46,256 bases of DNA from Chitinispirillaceae bacterium (GTDB lineage Bacteria > Fibrobacterota > Chitinivibrionia > Chitinivibrionales > Chitinispirillaceae), in NCBI GenBank assembly GCA_016929415.1, contig JAFGIW010000115.1:1-46256 (forward strand), written 5' to 3'. Shown in pieces: positions 40,785 to 46,256 of the stretch. Below the pieces are notes generated by a model. That model was not told the origin of the DNA and made no database searches. It was given only the letters and a program-made list of their open reading frames with translations. Made by a program: the position numbers and the translations under genes. Within the stretch, counting starts at the first letter, position 1, and the number at the start of each line of letters is the position of its first letter.

Positions 40785-41609
40785 CTATTTAACTATCAGA
40801 TACCATCGTCCCTCTTTCTTCAAAAATCCTTCGGCAGTCAGCGTTTCAAGCAGGAGTGTAACGGTTGTCGAATCCGTTTTCAATGTCCGGATTATTGCCC
40901 CGGCACTGCAACGTCCCTTTCCGAGCAGCAGCCTCAGGATTGCGCCGCGCACCTGTCGGCGCGATCCGGCAAACGGAGGCTGTTTTTTATAACCGGTACT
41001 CCTGCGCGAGAGGTTGCCGACCTCTTTTTTGAGCATGGCGCCGTAATCCATGAGCGCCGAGTACCATCTCCGTGGGCTGCAACGGTCAAGCGCTGCAGCG
41101 GCGATAGGAAGGATCGCGGCATCATCGATGGTCTTCTGCTCGTTGAAGAAATGGTGGATAAACACCGTGCGGATATTCGTTTCAAGGAAAAGCGTCGGTT
41201 GATTATAGGCAAACGCCGCAATCGATGCGGCGGTTGCCGGCCCGATGCCGGGCAATGCCCGAAGCGCTTCAGGGTCTTTTGGCACAATTGCGTCATGCTC
41301 GCGTACGATGACTTTTGCCGCCCGGTGCAGAGCAACCGCCCGCCGGTTGTACCCGAGCCCCTGCCAGCAGGCAAAAACGGCTTCGAGCGGAGAAGCGGCA
41401 AGTGCGGCAATATCGGGGAACCGTTCGATGAAGGCGGCAAATTTATCAATTACCCGATCAACCTGCGTCTGTTGAAGCATTACCTCGGAAACGAAGATAT
41501 GGTAGGGATCGTAATCGCTGCGCCAGGGGAGTGTGCGGCCATGATACCTGAAGTAGCGGTAGACTTTACTACGAAACAGATGGATTTCTTCGGGTCGGGG
41601 GGTTTTCAT
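40785..41609 (-). CDS. HhH-GPD DNA glycosylase, MutY-like without iron-sulfur cluster
   Basis: A 274-residue base-excision glycosylase. Start at ATG 41609; the frame is open to 41717 but that part lies in a repeat. MutY-type words are clear: LPWRSDYDPYHIFVSEVMLQ (Glu42 in the position of the catalytic Glu) and the helix-hairpin-helix LPGIGPATA (119-127). The residue equivalent to the catalytic Asp is Glu143 (FLETNIR). The four Cys of the MutY/Nth 4Fe-4S cluster are missing. This set fits a small, cluster-free MutY-related family rather than true MutY. The C-terminal 60 residues look like a winged-helix. There is no Shine-Dalgarno; a TATTCA box lies six bases before the ATG. Upstream of it is the repeat-rich element. 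Confidence 0.85.
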   Translation of the reverse strand: MKTPRPEEIHLFRSKVYRYFRYHGRTLPWRSDYDPYHIFVSEVMLQQTQVDRVIDKFAAFIERFPDIAALAASPLEAVFACWQGLGYNRRAVALHRAAKVIVREHDAIVPKDPEALRALPGIGPATAASIAAFAYNQPTLFLETNIRTVFIHHFFNEQKTIDDAAILPIAAAALDRCSPRRWYSALMDYGAMLKKEVGNLSRRSTGYKKQPPFAGSRRQVRGAILRLLLGKGRCSAGAIIRTLKTDSTTVTLLLETLTAEGFLKKEGRWYLIVK

Positions 41610-41620
41610 GGTAAATGAAT

Positions 41621-41782
41621 ACGGAGGACGAGGGATTGCCTTCGGCGCTACCTCACATCCGTTCGGTGGTCGAAAGGTCCACGCTCCCAGTGTCCTCCTA
41701 TGAATAGGGCCAGCCACCTGCTGCGGTATCCGGCCCTATTCATAACGGAGGACGAGGGATTCAAACCCCATCGTTTGAATCC
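41621..41782. repeat. cluster of direct and inverted repeats upstream of the glycosylase
   Basis: The direct repeat ACGGAGGACGAGGGATT occurs at 41621-41637 and 41745-41761. Between them are inverted arms TATGAATAGGGCC (41699-41711) and GGCCCTATTCATA (41732-41744). The flanking GTCCTCC (41692-41698) and GGAGGAC extend the symmetry. A further hairpin, GGATTCAAAC (41757-41766) with GTTTGAATCC (41773-41782), follows. The GGGTTTGAATCCC word on the minus strand recalls a tRNA T-arm plus acceptor end. The function is unknown; it could be an excision scar, a structured RNA or a mobile-element end. Confidence 0.6.
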
Positions 41783-41949
41783 ATGCCTAATCGATTGATT
41801 TATAAAGCTGTTTTACAATCAACCGAAAAAACTTGGACACATTTCAGCCAAACTTCAAAACTGATCCGAAACAATGGATCTTCGCACTTCAGGATTTTCT
41901 TGAATCCTTTCTCCATTTATAATATTTGGCTGTTTTAAAAATACATAAT
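41783..41949. other. AT-rich spacer before the transposase remnant
   Basis: No gene is seen. It contains a small hairpin (AGGATT/AATCCT near 41900) and the word TTTCAGCCAAA, repeated near 46190. It separates the repeat cluster from the left end of the insertion-sequence remnant. Confidence 0.3.
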
Positions 41950-42049
41950 TAGTGTCTGTCCGGAAACCCCCGTTTTTTGAAGCGGGCGGATTTTTATTGC
42001 CCGACCGGCGGTTGTTTACCAGGCTCACAAGTTGACTATCACATACAAA

Positions 42050-42065
42050 TCCGTGTCGACACGGA
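42050..42065. repeat. perfect palindrome inside the insertion sequence remnant
   Basis: TCCGTGTCGACACGGA reads the same on both strands. It lies between the element's left end and the transposase stop. Confidence 0.6.
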
Positions 42066-42132
42066 CTCAAGATTGACTAATAGTAACATGCGAACGCACC
42101 CCCGTCAACCCAATCAAATTACCGCCGGAGAT

Positions 42133-42720
42133 TCAGGCGGCTTTTTTCCGCACGCCCCTGGGCTGCATCTCTTTTTCAAGTTCACGCTCCTGAAGAATGC
42201 ACCCAAGACGATGGATGTTTCGCGCAACTATCGCCAATGCAACATAGCGCCTGAATCCTTCAAGTCCGTAATCTTTGCAGCGATCGAGACCGTTATGTTC
42301 AAGCGCATTTATCGCCGATTCAACCGCCGAATGCTTCCGGCGGAGTTCCCCGAACCGTTCACAGCCTTCATGCACCTGTTCCTCGGGACTCCGTCCGCCT
42401 TTCTTCGGCGGTACGACAAAATCGAGTTCTTTGCGCAAGTCCTGCTGATTCTGTGGACTGTGAAACCCTTTATCATAGCTGCAGGAGCGCAGCATCGGAA
42501 AACGTTCCTTCGTTTCCCTGGTGATTGCCACGGCTATCTGGTCATCGGTTTGCTCCTCCATGACCATATGATGCAGAATAAACCGGTCTGAAGATTCAAC
42601 GATGCACACTCTCAAGCCAAGCTCCTGTGGGACACCGGCCTTTCCCTTGGCGATCCATTCGGTATGCGGCTCGAAAAGTGAAAACACTTTTTCATTATGC
42701 CGATCGCGTCTGATCAGGCG
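42133..42720 (-). pseudogene. transposase, C-terminal fragment (ISNCY/DDE type)
   Basis: About 195 residues of a transposase C-terminus: KVFSLFEPHTEWIAKGKAGV, then ELGLRVCIVES, HHMVMEEQTDDQ, SCSYDKGFHSPQNQ, VPPKKG, HSAVESAINALEHNGLD and the YVALAIVARNIHRLG tail. These are the recognisable words of a family often annotated as ISNCY-type transposase, whose full length is about 450 residues; the N-terminal half, with the first catalytic Asp, is missing. The frame is open to 42750, but homology starts about residue 18. The truncation abuts the antiporter stop. Confidence 0.82.
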
Positions 42721-42737
42721 ATCACTACATGATTTTA

Positions 42738-42750
42738 TTGACCGCGTCAA
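42738..42750 (-). terminator. small hairpin after the antiporter
   Basis: On the minus strand TTGAC and GTCAA pair around GCG, 13 bases after the antiporter stop, followed by TAAAA rather than a T-run. It is weak as a terminator. Confidence 0.25.
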
Positions 42751-42760
42751 CTACGGAAAA

Positions 42761-44458
42761 CTAGCGGCATATAGTTCGAATCGTTTTTGTGAGTTCGGAA
42801 AGCGACTCCACATGCAGAATCTGTTCCCTGTTGTTGCTTACCTGCATGACCCCGGCAATTCTGGAAAGGATGTCAACATGCAGATCATTGTGAACAACAG
42901 GTGAAAGAAGGAAGAAAATGAAATGGACGGGTTCACCATCCGGCGCATTCCACTCAACACCCTGCTTCGAAATACCGACCAGAAGAACCGGATCGGTGAT
43001 GGATGTTATTCTTACATGGGGAATGGCAATGCCCGAACCGATGGCTGTTGAATAATCAGCTTCCCGACTGATGATTGACGCGAGTATGCTTTCGCTGTCA
43101 ATATGCTTTGCAATCCGGGATAATTTACCGATCAATGCCGCAAGTACTGCAGTTTTATCTTTGTCTTCAATCAGTACCAGCCCATTGCTGAAATCCATAT
43201 AATCGCTCAGCTTGATTGACTTTCTCCGTTTTAAGGCAAGCTGCATCCACGGCCCCATAAGAATCGAGGATGCGACCGCACTGCACACAATGCCGATAAA
43301 TACACTTTCTACGATCAGTTCATTTTCAAGTGCAAGAAGTGCTACCACTATTTCCATCATTCCACCCGGTGTATGAGCGATCGAGATAAGGTTTTTATTG
43401 ATTTTAGGAACCTTGGCCATTGAGACACCGAACCAGGCACCCAGAAATCTGCCGGTGATCCCGATACCGGTGATAAGTACCACCAGAAAAATATCGAAAT
43501 GGGTCGTAAAATCGATTTTCAGACCGATATTCACAAAAAAAACCGGTACAAAAAGAGAATGAACCATCTGTGAGATAATGGTTCTGGTCTCCTCCCTGAG
43601 GTTTTTTGCTTCTCCCACCACTATACCGGCTATGAAAAAACCGAATAGTGCATGAATACCGAGTTTCTGTGTAAATGCTCCGAAACAAAGCCCCAGCAGA
43701 CATGCGAAAGTAAATGATGAACCGGGTTCCGGCAACCCGAATTTCACAAATTTATCAACTATCGTATTTGAGAATCTTTTTCCTGCGGTAAGCGCCAGTG
43801 CCGAAAATCCGATGGTAACGGTAAAAACCATTGCAATGGAACCGATTTGAAATGATTGTTGCATGAACAATCCCATAATGATCGTGAAGAGTACCCAGCC
43901 GATAATATCATTAACAGCCAATGCAGACATGGTGAGAAATCCCAGATCTGTTTTAAGTATGTTAAGATCATGCATCACTCTTGATGCAACGGGCATTGCA
44001 CTGATGGTCATTACCACCGCCATGAAAAGCCCGAAAAGAAGCCTTTTATGCGGATCAGCGAGATACGAATCGGGCAAAAACAGTATCGGTATGAAGGCAA
44101 TCACCATTGGAATGACGATATCAGACAACGCAATGATGAGTGCATTCCCTCTCTGACGCCATGCAGCGGAAAAGTCTATTTCAAGCCCGGTATCCAGAAG
44201 TAGAAACAGTACGCCGATCCATGCAGCCGTTTCAAGCATCCCCTGCTGCAATTGATCGGCGGGAAACAATGCGTCGAATAGTGAAGGTAAGAATCTTCCA
44301 AGAACTGTCGGGCCGAGGACAACGCCAATGAGCAACTCCGCGGTAAGTGCCGGTTGCTTAAATCTTTTAAATACCTCTCCTGCAAAACGGGCTGATAGAA
44401 TAATGATAAAAAGCTGTACCAAAAAAAGGAATATGTGAGTTTCATTTAGATGGTGCAT
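42761..44458 (-). CDS. CPA2 cation:proton antiporter fused to a PTS EIIA domain
   Basis: A 565-residue protein. Residues 1-400 hold about twelve helices with the CPA2/KefB-type pattern: LTAELLIGVVLGPTVLGRFL, LFLLLDTGLEID, LTMSALAVNDIIGWVLF (with the Asp pair of the ion site) and ALFGFFIAGIVVGEAKNL. The last 150 residues form a PTS EIIA (fructose/nitrogen type) domain with the phosphorylatable His481 in GIAIPHVR. The fusion suggests that the antiporter is regulated by the PTS phosphorelay, linking ion homeostasis to carbon or nitrogen status (inference). The upstream spacer is AT-rich; Shine-Dalgarno support is poor. Base composition is lower in GC than in the first 35 kb. Confidence 0.9.
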   Translation of the reverse strand: MHHLNETHIFLFLVQLFIIILSARFAGEVFKRFKQPALTAELLIGVVLGPTVLGRFLPSLFDALFPADQLQQGMLETAAWIGVLFLLLDTGLEIDFSAAWRQRGNALIIALSDIVIPMVIAFIPILFLPDSYLADPHKRLLFGLFMAVVMTISAMPVASRVMHDLNILKTDLGFLTMSALAVNDIIGWVLFTIIMGLFMQQSFQIGSIAMVFTVTIGFSALALTAGKRFSNTIVDKFVKFGLPEPGSSFTFACLLGLCFGAFTQKLGIHALFGFFIAGIVVGEAKNLREETRTIISQMVHSLFVPVFFVNIGLKIDFTTHFDIFLVVLITGIGITGRFLGAWFGVSMAKVPKINKNLISIAHTPGGMMEIVVALLALENELIVESVFIGIVCSAVASSILMGPWMQLALKRRKSIKLSDYMDFSNGLVLIEDKDKTAVLAALIGKLSRIAKHIDSESILASIISREADYSTAIGSGIAIPHVRITSITDPVLLVGISKQGVEWNAPDGEPVHFIFFLLSPVVHNDLHVDILSRIAGVMQVSNNREQILHVESLSELTKTIRTICR

Positions 44459-44533
44459 TTTTTTAATACTTTCTTGTTTTGGTTTTTAGGAAACATTCGG
44501 GAGTTGATGAACTGTTATTCGTTTCCGGTCTAT

Positions 44534-45502
44534 TTACCATACCACACTGATCAAATAGGCGCTGTATCCTCCGTACACGGATAAAAGTAAAATACCTTCA
44601 AACCGGTTGATGCGCCCTTGCTTTTTCCTGAAACCGTAACCGATAATAAACAACGAAAGCGTGAGACCTGCCATAAACGGCATATCCCGAATCAAAGTTT
44701 CGCCGGGTACCGGAACTGGTCTGATCATACCTGCTATGCCTACAACTGCAAGAGTATTGAACAGATTGGAACCAAGGACGTTTCCGAGAGCAATATCATG
44801 TTCTCCCTTTCGTGCCGCTATTATCGAAGAAGCCAGTTCCGGAAGAGATGTTCCGATGGCAACAATGGTAAGACCGATAATCATCTCACTGATGCCGAAA
44901 ATCCGGGCGAGTTCGACAGCCCCGAAAACAAAAAGTCGTGAACTTGCGATAAGGACTATAAGTCCTGCAACAAGCCAGAATCCGGCAATGCGTACAGGCA
45001 TTGTCCGACTGACAGCTTCCTCTTTAATCGTTTGTGCAAAGGAATCATCATTCTGTTTCATACTCTGAAGAATCGACCATGCCATCAGACCGCAGAAAAG
45101 AGTCAGTAATAAAATTGCATCGAAGGTTGATAGATTAAAGTCGGTAATCAGCAGAATCGAAATCAGTGTTACAATCGTAAGGATCGGGAGTTCCCTGCGC
45201 AATACTGCGGAATGAACCATAATCGGATTGATTATAGCAGTCAATCCAAGTATAAGCCCGATATTCGCAATATTCGAGCCATAGGCGTTACCGAGAGCAA
45301 TTCCTGAGCTACCCTGCAATGAGGCTATTGCGGAGACGAGCATTTCAGGGACGGACGTTCCGAATCCGACGATCACCATGCCTATCAGAAGCGGCGGCAT
45401 TTTAAAGTACCGTGCTGTTTGGGCGGCACCCTCAACAAACCGATCCGCACTCCAGACAACAAGTACAAGACCTGCAATAAGGGAAAAAACGGCAAGTGTC
45501 AT
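44534..45502 (-). CDS. Ca2+/cation exchanger of the CaCA family
   Basis: A 322-residue exchanger with about ten helices. Both alpha repeats are intact: GFGTSVPEMLVSAIASLQGS followed by NAYGSNIANIGLI, and AIGTSLPELASSIIAARKGE followed by NVLGSNLFNTLAV, carrying the two ion-coordinating Glu residues. The arrangement matches YrbG-like prokaryotic Na+/Ca2+ exchangers. It likely exports Ca2+ in exchange for Na+ or H+. It lies 75 bases upstream of the antiporter on the same strand, so they may be cotranscribed as a cation-homeostasis pair. Confidence 0.92.
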   Translation of the reverse strand: MTLAVFSLIAGLVLVVWSADRFVEGAAQTARYFKMPPLLIGMVIVGFGTSVPEMLVSAIASLQGSSGIALGNAYGSNIANIGLILGLTAIINPIMVHSAVLRRELPILTIVTLISILLITDFNLSTFDAILLLTLFCGLMAWSILQSMKQNDDSFAQTIKEEAVSRTMPVRIAGFWLVAGLIVLIASSRLFVFGAVELARIFGISEMIIGLTIVAIGTSLPELASSIIAARKGEHDIALGNVLGSNLFNTLAVVGIAGMIRPVPVPGETLIRDMPFMAGLTLSLFIIGYGFRKKQGRINRFEGILLLSVYGGYSAYLISVVW

Positions 45503-45770
45503 AAAATAAGTATCCTATTAAATGGTTTACTGATCGTTTGAAAGGCAAAGAACAACCGGATGATTAAAGTAATCCTAAAGGATATGAGTAAAATCGAGCT
45601 TAAATAAAAGAAATCATTATTTGATTTCTGTGAAAGGGGTAAGCGGGAAAGGTTGGCAGTAGAAAGATCCATATGGGGTCAGGCGGTAGGTCTCGATTAA
45701 GATGAAAAACAATTCATTAAATATCCCATTAAAATCATACTGATTTGGTATCTATTGTTGGCCATCGAAA
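45503..45770. other. AT-rich spacer
   Basis: No gene is seen. The words ATGGGGTCAGG and TCTCGATTAAGATG at 45673-45703 look like mobile-element flank sequence, in keeping with the transposase debris that follows. Confidence 0.3.
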
Positions 45771-46031
45771 TTGAAGTATAAAATACCATGCTGTTCCATC
45801 GTATTCGCAGTTAAATATGAGATGTTCGACCCGTTAGATTTCCTTGCCGCAGCTACGCAGCATATACCAAATAAAGGAGAGCACCAGATCCGTTATTACG
45901 GGTGGTACTCGAATAAGCGGCGGGGCATGAACGGTAAGAGCGGAAAGCCTCCCGCGGAAATACCGTTTCCACCTCAACAGCCTGACGGACCGACTCTCGA
46001 TTATGAGTTTTTTAAGAGTCTGGCAAGCTGA
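45771..46031 (+). pseudogene. transposase remnant, IS91 family C-terminal part
   Basis: The 86-residue frame contains FDPLDFLAAATQHIPNKGEH followed by QIRYYGWYSNKRRGM (about residues 20-54), the well-known C-terminal words of IS91/IS801-type rolling-circle transposases. The expected upstream catalytic part is absent and the sequence after residue 55 does not match the family, so this is a small deletion-scarred fragment. Confidence 0.75.
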
Positions 46032-46039
46032 ACGTCACC

Positions 46040-46132
46040 TCAATCCACAGTTTCGAGCATATCTCTCATTTCGATAAACTCAATGCATCGCCTTGCGGTA
46101 GCTATATCTAATTTTTGCATTTTGTTCATCAT
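46040..46132 (-). CDS. small ORF of unknown function, 30 aa
   Basis: A minus-strand ATG at 46132 is preceded by AGGTGA, a plausible Shine-Dalgarno, and encodes 30 residues (MMNKMQKLDIATARRCIEFI and a short acidic end) to a TGA at 46040. It is amphipathic and protein-like, but too short to assign and next to IS debris. It could be a small gene or the rest of a larger one. Confidence 0.3.
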   Translation of the reverse strand: MMNKMQKLDIATARRCIEFIEMRDMLETVD

Positions 46133-46256
46133 TTCACCTATTTTCAAATTATTGTCAGGTTCTGAGTTGGTGAAAAGCGGGAAGTTTCAGCCAAAACGTT
46201 ACAAAAAAACGGTGTCGAAAACACCGGATACCTTACGTTTACTGAACGGCAGTGAC

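Larger units (their letters stand above)
41950..42750 (-). mobile_element. insertion sequence remnant, one end plus transposase C-terminus
   Basis: The left boundary near 41950 carries TAGTGTCTGTCCGGAA, a terminal inverted-repeat-like end. The matching end is not seen on the right, where the remnant stops against the antiporter gene. The 180 bases before the transposase hold a perfect 16-base palindrome (42050-42065). The element is cut at its 5' side, so it is immobile. Confidence 0.7.

Noticed and set aside
40546..40992. Plus-strand frame of 148 codons between the Wzz-type gene and the glycosylase
   Set aside because: Half of it lies antisense to the glycosylase and the rest is AT-rich spacer with no protein-like pattern.
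41622..41698. 77-base minus-strand stretch with complementary 7-base ends and a following G, like a tRNA acceptor stem
   Set aside because: Only the acceptor-like ends match. No D-arm or T-arm can be formed, so I did not call a tRNA gene.
1..46256. CRISPR array, rRNA operon, replication origin
   Set aside because: No regularly spaced repeats, no rRNA core words and no DnaA-box cluster were seen in the window.

Overview
The window is about 46 kb of a protein-dense bacterial genome with no rRNA, no convincing tRNA and no CRISPR array. The organism is a diderm: there are several predicted outer-membrane barrels, LolA/LolCDE-like genes, Wzz and O-antigen-ligase-type genes, and signal peptides. 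The metabolism looks anaerobic or anaerobe-like (Rnf complex, many c-type hemes, no oxidase seen). A subtilisin with a C-terminal domain resembling type IX secretion sorting tails, and a CE2-type carbohydrate esterase, hint at the Fibrobacterota/Bacteroidota (FCB) side of the tree. That placement is inference only.

Layout. 1-2079: the end of a possible upstream gene and a secreted protein of unknown function. 2113-13821 (minus strand) is the centrepiece. One tightly overlapped operon runs from an outer-membrane barrel (start 13821) through two nine-heme cytochromes and a membrane-anchored tetraheme cytochrome into rnfC-D-G-E-A-B (end 5001). Directly downstream is a c554-like tetraheme cytochrome coupled to the two-gene System II cytochrome c maturation machinery (resB/ccsA). 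14400-16679: secreted subtilase. 16726-22907 (minus): a five-gene cassette of ABC ATPase, two large FtsX/MacB-type permeases, a LolA-like periplasmic carrier and an outer-membrane barrel. 23127-27427: a small aspartyl-protease-like protein, a broken winged-helix regulator, an unrecognised protein, a zinc metallopeptidase and a CE2-type esterase. 27493-34526: housekeeping genes (MerR regulator, gpsA, der, a lipoprotein, miaA, a MutT-type hydrolase and a beta-CASP RNase). 34678-37724: a Ser/Thr kinase coupled to a protein with a degenerate GGDEF-like end. 37918-40552: an O-antigen ligase/polymerase-type protein and a Wzz-type chain-length protein. 40785-46256: a MutY-like glycosylase, a repeat-rich spacer, two transposase remnants, a CPA2 antiporter fused to a PTS EIIA domain, and a Ca2+/cation exchanger.

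How it works together. The most interesting reading is that the Rnf complex is wired to an outer-membrane porin-cytochrome conduit instead of to NAD. RnfB keeps its ferredoxin-like clusters. RnfC keeps its two 4Fe-4S sites but has lost the glycine-rich FMN/NADH signatures found in ordinary RnfC. The genes next to it encode exactly the parts needed to carry electrons out: an inner-membrane tetraheme, a periplasmic nine-heme protein with a long Pro/Ala spacer, a nine-heme candidate lipoprotein and a barrel. The adjacent heme-attachment genes fit this heavy c-heme load. I propose a ferredoxin:extracellular-acceptor (or reverse) electron conduit. Direction, acceptor and actual complex formation are untested.

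The right-hand ~8 kb looks more AT-rich than the rest and carries the insertion-sequence debris, which suggests a less stable, partly acquired segment.
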